From NCBI GenBank assembly GCA_030528295.1, contig JAUMZC010000006.1, positions 1-47,318 on the forward strand: a stretch of DNA of 47,318 nt, read 5' to 3'. Below, one piece after another: positions 27,762-37,211 of the stretch. Within the stretch, counting starts at the first letter, position 1. Each line of letters begins with the position of its first letter. Origin of the DNA: Corynebacterium sp. (lineage in GTDB: Bacteria; Actinomycetota; Actinomycetes; Mycobacteriales; Mycobacteriaceae). The notes beneath the pieces were generated by a model, which had not been told where the DNA came from, did not search any database, and worked only from the letters and a program-made list of their open reading frames with translations. The position numbers and the translations under genes were made by a program.

Positions 27762-28964
27762 GTGTCCTTTGGTTCTCCGCTTGATGTTTCGCTGCCGTTG
27801 CTTTCTGCTGCATTGCATAAAGGTGAAGTACGCCCAACTGAGCTTATTGAGGAGATCGATTCGCGCTTGCCAAAGACGTATCCATGCTTTGCCTCATTGG
27901 ACTTGGATTTCGCGTTCGATTCTGCGCGACGCCTTTCACCTCCACCCGTAGATGATCGGTTTTTCGGCCTGCCGATCCCGGTCAAGGACCTTTCCCCCGT
28001 TAAGGGTTTTCCTTGTTCGTATGGTTCGATCCATCGCCGTGAGTTTCCGCAGGAGACGGATCCCCTGATTGAATCGCTCGTCGCAAAGGGCATGGTTGTG
28101 CCCGGAAAAACCCAGACTTCAGAAATGGGGATGACAGCGTACACTGAACCGATTGGTTTTCCTCCGGTGGAAAACCCGCTATCCCCAGGCCATACTCCTG
28201 GTGGTTCTTCTGGTGGCGCGGCTGCGGCTGTGGCATTGGGTCTCGTCCCGGCTGCGCATGCATCGGATGGTGGGGGTTCGATTCGGGTTCCTGCCGCGGC
28301 AACAAATCTTGTGGGTTTTAAACCTCCGCACGATAGCACTGGCGGGAAGTTAACGGCCCAGGGGTTTATCACGCGAACCGTTGAGGATGCGGCGTTTTTG
28401 CACCACCTCACCCCAGCCAGCACAAAGGTGCGTATTGGTGTGCTCACTCAACCACTGCATGGCAATGGTTCAGTGGATCCGGCATGGGCGCAGGCAGCTA
28501 TGAAAGCGGTCGACGCCTTGTCCAACAGTGGCCACGAGGTCATGGAGGTTAAACCATATGGCCCGGAGGTATTTCAGGCGTTTCAGCAGGTTATTTGTTT
28601 GCTGTCCCGAAAGATTTCTGGCCCTGCGTCGCCGATTATTCAGTGGATGCGCCAGCAGGAGGTGAACCGGAAAGAGGCGCTTCGACGGTTTCATCAGGTA
28701 CCCAAAATTGCCGCCACCTGGGGTATCGATGTTCTGTTAACCCCAACGTTAGCGTTCGATCCGCCACCCATCGGCACGTTTTCATCACTTCCGCCTGCTG
28801 AGGATTTTGCGGCGCAAACGGAGTGGACGCCGTGGGCTTCCCTATTTAATATGACGGGCGGCGCGGCGGTTTCGGTACCGTTTGCAGGTAAGAGTGTGCA
28901 CCTCGGCGCGCTCCATGCGGCACCTGCCACGGTGCTTGCGTTGGCTCAGGAGTTGCACCCATGA
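27762..28964 (+). CDS. Amidase (amidase signature family)
   Basis: Hydrolyses an amide bond in a small molecule; the exact substrate is unknown. The Ser-cisSer-Lys triad is visible: Lys in GLPIPVKDLSPVKG, and the two Ser within GGSSGGAAAAVALGL and DGGGSIRVPAAATN. The protein is about 400 residues, slightly short for the family. I prefer GTG 27762 (MSFGSPLDV); GTG 27750 would add four residues inside a hairpin. It follows the LanT remnant by 48 bp and marks the right border of the accessory region. It overlaps the next gene by 4 bp, forming an operon. Confidence 0.92.
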   Translation: MSFGSPLDVSLPLLSAALHKGEVRPTELIEEIDSRLPKTYPCFASLDLDFAFDSARRLSPPPVDDRFFGLPIPVKDLSPVKGFPCSYGSIHRREFPQETDPLIESLVAKGMVVPGKTQTSEMGMTAYTEPIGFPPVENPLSPGHTPGGSSGGAAAAVALGLVPAAHASDGGGSIRVPAAATNLVGFKPPHDSTGGKLTAQGFITRTVEDAAFLHHLTPASTKVRIGVLTQPLHGNGSVDPAWAQAAMKAVDALSNSGHEVMEVKPYGPEVFQAFQQVICLLSRKISGPASPIIQWMRQQEVNRKEALRRFHQVPKIAATWGIDVLLTPTLAFDPPPIGTFSSLPPAEDFAAQTEWTPWASLFNMTGGAAVSVPFAGKSVHLGALHAAPATVLALAQELHP

Positions 28965-29635
28965 GGAAAGAAATTGGCGTTGTACTGCTGGTCACTTTTG
29001 GCATGCAGGGTTTGCGTTCCTTCCTGCGGCTGATCGACGCCCTCCTCCAACCCGCCCCACTCAACGAACAGACCGTGCAACTCCATCCGCAACAAACCAC
29101 CACATGGTTGGAGCCGTTGTTGCAGTTGACTTCGGCTGGTGTGTTGATTGGCTGGGGGCTGCTCGTGCTCGTCTTGCTGGATAAAGACGGCATTCACATG
29201 TCCAAGTTACGTCTCAAAGATATTCCGCAAGGTACTTTGCTTGCTGCGGTGATCGGCATCCCCGGGCTGGTGTTCTATCTCACCGCCCTACACTTTGGAC
29301 TGACAAAGGAAGTCATTCCTACCGCCAACGCACTGAGTTTGGTGTGGAGTTTTGCCAATGCGTTCGCGGAGGAAACCGTCGTGGTGTTTTGGCTGTTGGT
29401 GCGGTTGAAGCAGCTGGGCTGGAAGCCGTGGGCGGCGGTCGCGGCGTCGGCAAGCTTGCGGGGAAGTTATCACCTGTATCAGGGTGTGAGCGCAGGGTTT
29501 GGCAATATCGTGATGGGCGTGTTGTTTGCGTGGGTCTATCACCGTACGGGTCGTGTATGGCCGTTAATAATCGGGCATTTTCTTATCGACGCCGTTGCCT
29601 TCCTCGGCTATCCGCTACTCACTACACTAAGGTAA
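28961..29635 (+). CDS. CPBP-family intramembrane metalloprotease
   Basis: A 224-residue membrane protein with about six hydrophobic segments. The CPBP (CAAX protease/bacteriocin-processing) motifs are present: EE in AFAEETVVVFWLLVRLKQLG, then an RxxxH-like GSYHLYQG, and the C-terminal HFLIDAVAF. Members in bacteria are mostly uncharacterised; some act in bacteriocin immunity. It overlaps the amidase stop by 4 bp (ATGA) and lies 5 bp before the LCP gene. Its position beside the lan remnants may be chance, since amidase and LCP genes here look like core genes. Confidence 0.88.
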   Translation: MRKEIGVVLLVTFGMQGLRSFLRLIDALLQPAPLNEQTVQLHPQQTTTWLEPLLQLTSAGVLIGWGLLVLVLLDKDGIHMSKLRLKDIPQGTLLAAVIGIPGLVFYLTALHFGLTKEVIPTANALSLVWSFANAFAEETVVVFWLLVRLKQLGWKPWAAVAASASLRGSYHLYQGVSAGFGNIVMGVLFAWVYHRTGRVWPLIIGHFLIDAVAFLGYPLLTTLR

Positions 29636-29640
29636 TCCCC

Positions 29641-30810
29641 ATGGATGACATTGCCCGCGACAGTCAAGGTCGCCCAATCCTCGACAGATTCGGCCGACCT
29701 GTTCGACGCTCACGCGCCGCCATGCCGCAGCAACAACCCCCATCTCGACACTCCGCAGCGTTCGGGCCAAACCAGCCTCTGCAGCAGCACCGCGCGCCGC
29801 GTCCCGGAAACGTCGGTCAGGTACGTACAAATACTGTGCGCCCGCAATACAGCAGTAATTATGCGCCCCCGCCGCAACAGCCCCCGGTGCGGCAGCGACC
29901 GTCGAAACCTCGGCGCCGTCGCCGGAGGGGCAGTCTGAAGGGGAAGGTCACCCTTGTTCTCCTAAGCATCGTCACATTGTTCGTCGTAGCAGTGTTGTGG
30001 GTGGATGCGTCCCTCCAGCGGGTGGAGGCACAACCTGATGTGCAGGTACCAAATACCGGTGGCACAAACTGGCTCCTCGTGGGTTCCGATTCCCGACAGG
30101 GCCTCGATGAAGCTGAAGTGCAGCGCCTTGCCACCGGTGGCGATATTGGCGTCGGCCGCACCGACACCATTATGTTGCTCCATATTCCGCTGACCGGCGA
30201 ACCCACCTTGGTGTCCATTCCGCGTGATTCCTATGTGGAAATCCCTGGTTATGGTAGCGATAAAATCAATGCAGCCTTCTCCGTGGGTGGGCCTAAGCTC
30301 CTGACACAAACCGTTGAACAGGCTACTGGACTCCGCATTAACCATTACGCGGAGATCGGCTTCGGTGGTTTCGCAGGCATTGTCGACGCCCTCGGAGGTA
30401 TAGAAATCTGCGTAGACCAACCAATCGACGACCCCCTGGCTGGTATTAATCTCCAGCCAGGTTGCCAGATTATGGACGGCCCGACCGCCCTGGGGTTCGT
30501 ACGAACCCGTGCCACCCCACAAGGCGATTTGGATCGCGTTGCCCGCCAGCGCCAATTCTTTAGCGCACTTGTGAGCGAAAGCACCAAGTTCAAGCCGTTC
30601 AGCACCATTCCGCTGATTAATAAAGTCGCGGGCGCATTCACAGTTGGAGAAAGTGACCATGCTTGGCATTTGGCGTGGCTTGGTTTCCGCATGCGTGGTG
30701 GAATGAAGACTGAAACAGTGCCAGTCGGAGGCTTCGCCGATTACGATGTAGGAAATGTGGTTATCTGGGATGAAGTCGCTGCTGAGGAGCTGTTTAGCCA
30801 GCTGCGATAA
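29641..30810 (+). CDS. LytR-CpsA-Psr (LCP) family cell-wall glycopolymer ligase
   Basis: LCP proteins attach arabinogalactan or other glycopolymers to peptidoglycan outside the membrane. The 389-residue protein has a long Pro/Arg/Gln-rich cytoplasmic tail (1-100) and one transmembrane helix (about 102-124). The LCP domain contains WLLVGSDSRQGLDEAE, GRTDTIMLLHIP, VSIPRDSYVEIPGYGSDKINAAF and RTRATPQGDLDRVARQRQF. The latter segments hold the conserved Asp/Arg residues binding the pyrophosphate lipid. I start at ATG 29641, just after the CPBP gene. The open frame extends upstream, but that would overlap the CPBP gene. C. glutamicum has an LCP gene in the same place. Confidence 0.93.
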   Translation: MDDIARDSQGRPILDRFGRPVRRSRAAMPQQQPPSRHSAAFGPNQPLQQHRAPRPGNVGQVRTNTVRPQYSSNYAPPPQQPPVRQRPSKPRRRRRRGSLKGKVTLVLLSIVTLFVVAVLWVDASLQRVEAQPDVQVPNTGGTNWLLVGSDSRQGLDEAEVQRLATGGDIGVGRTDTIMLLHIPLTGEPTLVSIPRDSYVEIPGYGSDKINAAFSVGGPKLLTQTVEQATGLRINHYAEIGFGGFAGIVDALGGIEICVDQPIDDPLAGINLQPGCQIMDGPTALGFVRTRATPQGDLDRVARQRQFFSALVSESTKFKPFSTIPLINKVAGAFTVGESDHAWHLAWLGFRMRGGMKTETVPVGGFADYDVGNVVIWDEVAAEELFSQLR

Positions 30811-30846
30811 CCTTAAATTATCGAATTGTGCGTGATACGATAAGGC

Positions 30847-31818
30847 ATGAAAATTTTACGGATTCTTGGTCGTATTATCATCGTATTGCTGCTGGTAATT
30901 ATCCTATTGGTGGCCGTGATTTTTGGTATTCGGATGTGGAACCAATCTTCCGCCACCAACGTACAGCTCGATAACAGACCCCCAGATACAGCTGGTGTAG
31001 CCATCACTGAATTCACCGGTGACTATGCCCGAGGATTCCATTTGGTTCCGGAACAGCGAAAACACCCCGGAACCGTCGTTGTGTTCGGTGGTTCCGATGG
31101 CACCACAAACGCCCGCCTTGCGGCAAAAATCGCCGAGGATGGCCGCGAGGTATATGCCTTGAATTTCTTTGGGCAGCCGGGGCAGCAAGAATACTTGGAA
31201 TCCGTACCGTTGGAATTGTTTGAGGACGTCCTCCCCCACGCCTCGAAGCCGATCAGCGTGGTAGGGGCGTCGAAAGGCTCTGAATTAGCGCTGCTGCTTT
31301 CCACGTATTACCCGGAAATTGATAACGTCGCACTCATCGCGCCGGGCGCCCACCATTGGCAGGGATTAGCCGCGAGCCAACAAGCCACACCAAGTTTCAC
31401 CTGGGAAGGCAAGGAAATCCCTTTCATTTCGTTTAATAATGCGGATCCGAAAGTGCTGCTCAACCAAGGTTGGAGAATGATGATTGCGGCTCCTGTGGCA
31501 CTCGTCAACACCTATTCCTCAGCGCTCGCGAACACTCCGGAAGCGGATCGTGAAAAGGCGCGGATCAAGGTGGAAAACTCCAAGGCCAGGATCTTTATTG
31601 TCGCTGGAAAGCAGGACCAAATGTGGGATTCCGCCGGTGCTGCTGAGTTGATTCAGGAACACGCTGGTGACCGCACTGAAATTCACCTGTATCCCGATGC
31701 TGGACATGCGGTCTTCGCCCCGCCAGAGGTTGGTACGTTTGTGTTAGGCGGAAGCGAAGAGGCGAATGCTGCCATGGGGAAGGATGCCCTGGAGAAACTA
31801 CTCAAGTGGCTTCCGTAA
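30847..31818 (+). CDS. Membrane-anchored alpha/beta hydrolase, BAAT-type acyl-thioesterase family
   Basis: A 323-residue protein with a strong N-terminal membrane helix (about residues 8-30) and an alpha/beta hydrolase domain. The nucleophile motif is GASKGSE (Ser near 141), and the acid/His region is at DAGHAVFAPPE near residue 285. The C-terminal layout resembles BAAT_C-type acyl-CoA thioesterases or acyltransferases. Predicted to act outside the membrane, it may work on lipids of the mycomembrane, but this is an inference. It lies 36 bp after the LCP gene in the same direction. The convergent DUF5926 gene begins its 3' end 2 bp later. Confidence 0.82.
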   Translation: MKILRILGRIIIVLLLVIILLVAVIFGIRMWNQSSATNVQLDNRPPDTAGVAITEFTGDYARGFHLVPEQRKHPGTVVVFGGSDGTTNARLAAKIAEDGREVYALNFFGQPGQQEYLESVPLELFEDVLPHASKPISVVGASKGSELALLLSTYYPEIDNVALIAPGAHHWQGLAASQQATPSFTWEGKEIPFISFNNADPKVLLNQGWRMMIAAPVALVNTYSSALANTPEADREKARIKVENSKARIFIVAGKQDQMWDSAGAAELIQEHAGDRTEIHLYPDAGHAVFAPPEVGTFVLGGSEEANAAMGKDALEKLLKWLP

Positions 31819-31819
31819 G

Positions 31820-32722
31820 TTAGCGGATTGTCACCTGGCGGGATTTGATGTTTTCCAGTTGACGGCGCTCAGCAGGGTTGAGCTGGGCGTCGTTATCCAA
31901 TTCTGCGGAGATGAGTTTATCCAGTGCCTCCAGCGCAGGCACGAACTCCACATGCGGGATAGTCGGATCAAGATCGAACACAGGTACAACAACGCCATGA
32001 GTGCGGAACACGCCGGCGAATTTCGTATCTTCACCGAGGTTCAGTTTGCCTGCCGCACCAATCCGCGCGAGCGCCCGAAGAAGTTTTTCCTCATCATCGG
32101 TGCGAACCCAACGAATATGGGCCTTTTCACCTGGGTCGATCCACCACGCTGTGCCTGACACCTTTGCCTCCACCGGCCATGACGGCATAACGGAATCGTT
32201 CGCCTGGCGTAGCGACTGCGCCATCTCTGGCGTGAGCTCAGTTCCTTCTGGGAGCCACCAATTGAAATCCTGATGCGGCGTCACGTCAAACTTCACGGAG
32301 CCAAGAAGTTCAGTGATTGCAGGCTGGCTACCATCGGCTGTATTGCTTTCCAGGGTGTTACCCGGCGCCGCATTGATTGCCCAGTTCAGCGCGTATGCGA
32401 GATCGCGCCCAGGGTTTTGCGAACGCGTGCGTGTTTGCATTGCGACGTAGCGTCCGCCACCGAGATCAGCTTCCCTCACCAGTGCAGCAACCGCACCGGG
32501 AAGTACGGTGACGATGTTAATTTCTTGATCGCCAATGTTCGTTTGGGCCACAGCGGAGGGCACGAACTCTTGCATCGCCACCAGTTCTGCTTCCATCGGG
32601 ACGCCATCGTAAGGACGTGGTTCCCGTTCAAGGGCGGCGCGTTCGGCGGCGCGAGCAGCGAGTTTCGCCTGCCGCCGACTCATACCTTCAGGCAATTGTT
32701 CGTTCTTCTTCTTTTTAGCCAT
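31820..32722 (-). CDS. DUF5926 family protein
   Basis: Conserved actinobacterial protein of 300 residues with a basic, Lys/Arg-rich N-terminus (MAKKKKNEQLPEG, then RRQAKLAARAAERAAL). A soluble domain follows, with segments VALVREADLGGGRYVAMQTRT and DVTPHQDFNWWLPEG. The family has no established function. No signal peptide or membrane segment is seen. The basic tail suggests contact with nucleic acid or ribosome, which is only an inference. It is 26 bp downstream of ldh and probably cotranscribed with it. Confidence 0.82.
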   Translation of the reverse strand: MAKKKKNEQLPEGMSRRQAKLAARAAERAALEREPRPYDGVPMEAELVAMQEFVPSAVAQTNIGDQEINIVTVLPGAVAALVREADLGGGRYVAMQTRTRSQNPGRDLAYALNWAINAAPGNTLESNTADGSQPAITELLGSVKFDVTPHQDFNWWLPEGTELTPEMAQSLRQANDSVMPSWPVEAKVSGTAWWIDPGEKAHIRWVRTDDEEKLLRALARIGAAGKLNLGEDTKFAGVFRTHGVVVPVFDLDPTIPHVEFVPALEALDKLISAELDNDAQLNPAERRQLENIKSRQVTIR

Positions 32723-32748
32723 GCCCTCGAAGATACAGCACCCGAATT

Positions 32749-33699
32749 TTAGGCTGGGAAGAACTTCTCTTGAATAGCCCGCAATGTCTTAGCTGAATGA
32801 CGGAAACGTTCCATCTCATGTTCAGTAAGTTCGAGTTCAACTGCGCGCCGCACTCCCTTACGGTGAATGATCGCAGGCGTTCCAATATAAATGTTTTCCT
32901 CGCCATATTCACCATTGAGAAGGCACGATACTGGTAAGGCCACATCTTGGTTATGCAAAATTGCGCGCGTAATGCGTGCCAAGCCCATGCCTATGCCGTA
33001 TGACGTTGAGCCCTTGGCGTCGATAATTGCATATGCCGCGTCGCGCGTTTCTTCAAACACCTTCTCAAGCCGCGACTCCAACGTTGGATCCTTCTCCAAC
33101 TGCTTGCGCATGGAAACACCCGCAATAGTGGCGGAAGACAACACCGGAAGCTCAGTATCCCCATGCTCGCCAATAATATATGCATGCACAGAAGTGGGCG
33201 CTACCTCGTACATTTCACCCAACATGTAGCGGAAACGAGCGGAGTCCAGCACCGTGCCGGAACCCAACACACGATGCGATGGAAGTCCAGAATACTTCCA
33301 CACCGCATAGCTCAAAATGTCCACGGGGTTTGAGGCAACAAGGAAGATTCCATCAAAACCATTGGCCATAATCTGGTCAACGATGGATTTCATGATCCTC
33401 ATGTTTTTGTCCACAAGCTGCAGCCGGGTCTCACCCGGCTTTTGTGCCGCACCTGCGCAGATCACAACCATGGCAGCGTCATCACAATCCTTATAGGAAC
33501 CCTTGGTGACCTTCGTACGAGAGTGCGACCACACAACGCCATGGTTCAAGTCCATCACGTTGCCTTCCAGCTTCTTCTCATCAATATCGATGATGGCTAA
33601 GTGATCGCAAGTCCCCTGATTTACCAGCGCATATGCGTATGCAACCCCCACATCCCCAGCCCCAATAAGAACAACTTTATTACCGACGCTGACTTTCAT
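32749..33699 (-). CDS. ldh: L-lactate dehydrogenase (NAD-dependent)
   Basis: Reduces pyruvate to L-lactate with NADH, the main fermentative reaction of corynebacteria under oxygen limitation. The 316-residue protein has the NAD-binding [13 protein letters not shown] (residues 13-25) and the substrate Arg region [11 protein letters not shown]. It also has [16 protein letters not shown] and the catalytic His in [12 protein letters not shown]. It is divergent from a PAP2 gene. The 113-bp shared upstream region contains a 12-bp direct repeat (33741-33752 and 33782-33793) that may be regulatory. Confidence 0.97.
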   Translation of the reverse strand: MKVSVGNKVVLIGAGDVGVAYAYALVNQGTCDHLAIIDIDEKKLEGNVMDLNHGVVWSHSRTKVTKGSYKDCDDAAMVVICAGAAQKPGETRLQLVDKNMRIMKSIVDQIMANGFDGIFLVASNPVDILSYAVWKYSGLPSHRVLGSGTVLDSARFRYMLGEMYEVAPTSVHAYIIGEHGDTELPVLSSATIAGVSMRKQLEKDPTLESRLEKVFEETRDAAYAIIDAKGSTSYGIGMGLARITRAILHNQDVALPVSCLLNGEYGEENIYIGTPAIIHRKGVRRAVELELTEHEMERFRHSAKTLRAIQEKFFPA

Positions 33700-33812
33700 C
33701 TCCGCCTTCTTTCAGCTTGTGGATTGTACCCCCAACGATATGCCCGATTACTTCCGTTTTCAAGAAAAACACGTGGAGATGTGCCCGATTACTCAAAGGA
33801 TACAATTTCCGT

Positions 33813-34406
33813 ATGTTCGAGCATCGCCGCGCACTTATTATCTGCATTGCATTACTGAGTTGCGCCAGCATCGTGTGCGCCATAACCCCACTCGATCATT
33901 CGATTTTCCATACAGCCACTCGATATCGTAGCTTCGGCCAGGCAGTAACATTATTTACCAACCTCGGTCGCATGGACGTGCTAGCACCAATTGCCCTACT
34001 TTGCGCTGCGGTAGTGAGCCTGCGGCAGCGGACATCGCAACCAATCATGCTGACCGGAATTGCCGCAATCTGCGCTCCTTCCACCTCTCATACACTGAAG
34101 AATCTTGTGCAACGTCCCCGACCTGACACCATATTTGCCGTGTCACCCTATGAAACCAGCTGGAGCTTTCCAAGCGGACACAGTTTGAATGCTGTGGTAG
34201 TTGCCGGAATATTGGCATTGCTAGTCAGTACGGCCTGGGCATATTGGTCCGCAGCTTTGTTCGCATTCCTGATGGGCATATCGCGTGTATATCTCGGACA
34301 TCACTGGCCCAGCGATGTTTTTGCAGGTTGGGCTCTTGGGGTCGCCTGGATTGCACTATTTACATTTCTAGTTACTCGAAGATCAGCCAAGCCTTTATCT
34401 CATTAA
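33813..34406 (+). CDS. PAP2-family membrane phosphatase
   Basis: A 197-residue membrane protein with PAP2 motifs KNLVQRPRPD, FPSGHSLNAVVV and RVYLGHHWPSDVFAG, and about five hydrophobic helices. It probably dephosphorylates a lipid or polyprenyl phosphate at the outer membrane face, such as undecaprenyl or decaprenyl pyrophosphate. I chose ATG 33813. The frame extends upstream to a TTG, but those codons resemble noncoding sequence. It is divergent from ldh and about 60 bp upstream of the tandem HAD gene. Confidence 0.88.
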   Translation: MFEHRRALIICIALLSCASIVCAITPLDHSIFHTATRYRSFGQAVTLFTNLGRMDVLAPIALLCAAVVSLRQRTSQPIMLTGIAAICAPSTSHTLKNLVQRPRPDTIFAVSPYETSWSFPSGHSLNAVVVAGILALLVSTAWAYWSAALFAFLMGISRVYLGHHWPSDVFAGWALGVAWIALFTFLVTRRSAKPLSH

Positions 34407-34465
34407 CATATCTATTCCGATCAATCAGGGCCGTGCTGATAGGAACGAACGTAGAATATGCCTCT

Positions 34466-35863
34466 GTGACATACGAAGCGATTCTTTTTGATCTCGACGG
34501 CACACTCATTGACCACTATCAAGCAGCTGAAACCGCCCTTGCCGAGTGGTCTATTCTGTCAGGCGAAACCCCAGATACTAAGCGCTGGTTTCAAATAGAA
34601 GATCGCTGGTTTGCCGCATACGAACGTGGCGAGATTAGCCACCAAGAGCAACGACGCAAACGCGTCCGAGAATATTTTGCCAATGCTGACATTTCCGATA
34701 CTCAAGCGGATGAAATGTTCGCTGGATTTTTAGATCTCTACGCCACAAAATGGCGCGCATACACCGATGCCCAATCCGCTATTGAACGCGCCCTTGCCAC
34801 AGGTGCCAAAGTTGGAATCCTGACCAATGGTGCACAACATTTACAGCAGCAAAAGCTCGAACGAGTTGGATTAGCACTCCCCGGTGTGACATTGCTTTCT
34901 AGTGATGAACTCGGATTTCCAAAACCCGATCCACGCTGTTATGAAGCGGCGTTACAAAGGCTTGGAGTGAGTGCATCAAAAACAATTATGGTTGGCGATA
35001 ATTACGCAAATGATGTTCAAGGAGCTGTGAGTAGTGGCATTACTGCACGACATTTAGATCGGCGCCGCGGCCAAACGCTCGATCATTATCCACCGCGGGT
35101 TCCCAAGCTCGTTGTGTGCGATATGGACGGAACACTACTGGATACGGACGGAAAAATCCCACCAGGCTTTGAGCACCAGCTTGATCGAATGGATGAATTG
35201 GGCGTGATTTTTGTTCCCGCGAGTGGGCGACAATATGCAACATTGCACACAATGTTTCCCCGCGCTTCAACACTGATTGCCGAAAATGGAAACGTACTCG
35301 TCCATGGCGGAGAAATTATTTATTCAACGTCACTCGATCGCGGCAAAGTACAAGAAATTATCGACGCCGCGCGGGCCGCCGATCAGCGCGTAAGCATAGT
35401 GTATTGCGCACCTGACATCGCTTATATTGAGGACAATTCTCCTGATTTTCTAGCGGAAGTGGATAAGTATTATGTTTCCCGAAAAGTAGTGGATTCGCTC
35501 GACGATGTGGACGCTACCTGCGTAAAGGTAGCGCTCTATACGTTTGGCAATTCTGAAACATTCCCATTACCTGAACTCGGCCCAGACGTTGTTGGAACGA
35601 TTTCCAGTCCCCATTGGATTGACGTTATGGACGCTTCCATCAATAAGGGTGTTGCTTTAGAGCGGCTGCAGCAAGAATTAGGAATTAGCAAAGATCGCAC
35701 TGCCGCGTTCGGAGATTACCTCAATGATTTGGAAATGATCTGGGAAGCCGAACTTTCGTACGCCATGGACAATGCCCACCCGATACTTGCCAGTGCGGCG
35801 AAATGGCGGGCTCCCGGAAACGATAAACATGGCGTGCTCACTGTTCTGGATGGGCTGCTTTAG
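34466..35863 (+). CDS. Tandem HAD phosphatase: subfamily IA domain fused to a Cof (IIB) domain
   Basis: One uninterrupted frame of about 465 residues holds two complete HAD domains. Domain 1 (about 1-210) has motif I LFDLDGTLIDHY, motif II LTNGAQ, FPKPDPRCYE, and motif IV MVGDNYANDVQGA, as in YjjG/nucleotidase-type HADs. Domain 2 (about 216-465) has VCDMDGTLLDTDG, PASGRQ, and INKGVALERL with FGDYLNDLEM, as in Cof/IIB enzymes. All catalytic Asp residues are kept in both. GTG 34466 is chosen because motif I begins six codons later. An upstream open extension overlaps the PAP2 gene and is unlikely. Substrates are unknown. Confidence 0.87.
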   Translation: MTYEAILFDLDGTLIDHYQAAETALAEWSILSGETPDTKRWFQIEDRWFAAYERGEISHQEQRRKRVREYFANADISDTQADEMFAGFLDLYATKWRAYTDAQSAIERALATGAKVGILTNGAQHLQQQKLERVGLALPGVTLLSSDELGFPKPDPRCYEAALQRLGVSASKTIMVGDNYANDVQGAVSSGITARHLDRRRGQTLDHYPPRVPKLVVCDMDGTLLDTDGKIPPGFEHQLDRMDELGVIFVPASGRQYATLHTMFPRASTLIAENGNVLVHGGEIIYSTSLDRGKVQEIIDAARAADQRVSIVYCAPDIAYIEDNSPDFLAEVDKYYVSRKVVDSLDDVDATCVKVALYTFGNSETFPLPELGPDVVGTISSPHWIDVMDASINKGVALERLQQELGISKDRTAAFGDYLNDLEMIWEAELSYAMDNAHPILASAAKWRAPGNDKHGVLTVLDGLL

Positions 35864-35896
35864 CTTGCGCACAATACGAGCAGTACATTAGAACCT

Positions 35897-36421
35897 ATGA
35901 AAATTGGCATAGTTGTAGGAAGTGTTCGTGATAACCGCCTTGGAGCACAGGTCGGCCAGTGGGTCGCCGACAACGCGACAGGCGCGACCTTTGAAACCAT
36001 CGACGTCCTCGATTTTGATCTCCCCTTTGTGACCGGCCCGAAGCCACCGGCAATGCTCAACAAAGAATACGCTGATGACCGAGTGAGCGCATTCAGCAAA
36101 GCAATCGATGATTGCCAAGGTTTCATCTTTGTCACTCCCGAATACAACGCATCGGTCCCGGGCGCATTTAAAAACGCCATAGATCATCTCTACAGCGAAT
36201 GGCATGGTAAGCCTGTCGGCTACGTGGTGTATTCATACACTGGCGGCAAGCAAGTACTTGCTCACTGGCAGGACATCATGGGAGTTCTCAAGGCGAAGAA
36301 CGCCTCCCAGCAGGTCTCCCTCAACCTCAATTCCGAGATCGCTGGTGGTTCCCTACGAGTGGACCCATCTCATCTCGACGAACTCAACGCACTCGTCAAC
36401 GAAATCATCGAAGCTGCCTAA
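35897..36421 (+). CDS. NAD(P)H-dependent FMN reductase family protein
   Basis: Flavodoxin-like oxidoreductase of 174 residues. The FMN phosphate loop is VVGSVRDNRLG (residues 7-17). The family segments FVTPEYNASVPGAFKNAIDHL and VVYSYTGGKQ follow. Members reduce FMN, quinones or azo compounds with NAD(P)H. It starts 33 bp after the HAD gene on the same strand. Its stop overlaps the convergent msrA stop by 4 bp. Confidence 0.93.
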   Translation: MKIGIVVGSVRDNRLGAQVGQWVADNATGATFETIDVLDFDLPFVTGPKPPAMLNKEYADDRVSAFSKAIDDCQGFIFVTPEYNASVPGAFKNAIDHLYSEWHGKPVGYVVYSYTGGKQVLAHWQDIMGVLKAKNASQQVSLNLNSEIAGGSLRVDPSHLDELNALVNEIIEAA

Positions 36422-37080
36422 CCGCACGCCACACCAGTCGAATGATGCGGGCAATAACCGTCAGGGTTCTTGTCCAAATATTGCTGGTGGTAATTCTCCG
36501 CCAGATAATATTCGCCCGCTGGTGTGTCCACCAATGCGCAGACTTCCGTGGTAATTGGACCGAAACCATGCTGTTGTAGCCGCACCGCGTAGGCTGCCAA
36601 CCGCTGCTGGATGATCGCGGCGTCGGCAAGCGCATGTTCGCCAATGGTGTAAAACGCCGACCTATATTGCGTGCCGACGTCGTTGCCCTGGCGGAAACCC
36701 TGCGTAGGATCATGCGCTTCCAACGCTGCGGTAATAATTTCATCCAATGTAATCTGTGCAGGATCGTACACAACTTCGACGACTTCCGTGTGCCCTGTTC
36801 GGCCCGTGCAAACCTCTCGATACGTTGGGTTCGGCGTATAGCCACCCGCGTATCCTACCGACGTCGATTGCACCCCATTGAGTTGCCAAAACAACTTTTC
36901 GGCTCCCCAAAAACAACCAATTCCGATAAGTACGCTCCGCTGCTCCGGAAGCCACGGGCCGGTGATTGGAGTCCCAAGCACAGTATGCGGCTGCGGATAC
37001 TCTAGAACTGGTGTACGTCCACCTTTGAGTGCGTCTTCCACGCTCACCATTTCTACACTTTTACCAAATAACCAACCCAT
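36418..37080 (-). CDS. msrA: Peptide methionine sulfoxide reductase MsrA
   Basis: Repairs oxidised methionine (S-sulfoxide) in proteins. The 220-residue protein has the catalytic motif [10 protein letters not shown] (Cys near 54), followed by [19 protein letters not shown] and the C-terminal [12 protein letters not shown] with possible resolving cysteines. I start at ATG 37080 (MGWLFGK); an upstream in-frame ATG at 37125 adds 15 Arg/Cys-rich residues not typical of the family. It is divergent from sodA across 131 bp, and the pairing of two oxidative-stress genes suggests shared control. Confidence 0.95.
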   Translation of the reverse strand: MGWLFGKSVEMVSVEDALKGGRTPVLEYPQPHTVLGTPITGPWLPEQRSVLIGIGCFWGAEKLFWQLNGVQSTSVGYAGGYTPNPTYREVCTGRTGHTEVVEVVYDPAQITLDEIITAALEAHDPTQGFRQGNDVGTQYRSAFYTIGEHALADAAIIQQRLAAYAVRLQQHGFGPITTEVCALVDTPAGEYYLAENYHQQYLDKNPDGYCPHHSTGVACG

Positions 37081-37211
37081 ACAATCACTTCCTTTCCGTC
37101 TCCTCCTGCAACACAAAACAAGCAAGAATTATTTCGATAACCCAACCACTCACGTTGCGTTCACACTTGTTTGCTTTATCATGGGTGCAACCATATTTAG
37201 AAAGGACCACT

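Noticed and set aside
27710..28447. 245-codon minus-strand frame opposite the amidase gene
   Set aside because: Shadow of the amidase, whose catalytic motifs are clear on the plus strand.
28961..29635. CPBP protease as part of the lanthipeptide cluster (immunity)
   Set aside because: It overlaps the amidase and is followed closely by the LCP gene, so it belongs to a core operon rather than to the accessory cluster.
29344..29640. Upstream extension of the LCP open frame
   Set aside because: It overlaps the CPBP gene in another frame and lacks LCP similarity; ATG 29641 is a natural start.
34244..34465. Upstream extension of the tandem HAD gene
   Set aside because: It overlaps the PAP2 gene and the encoded residues show no HAD similarity.
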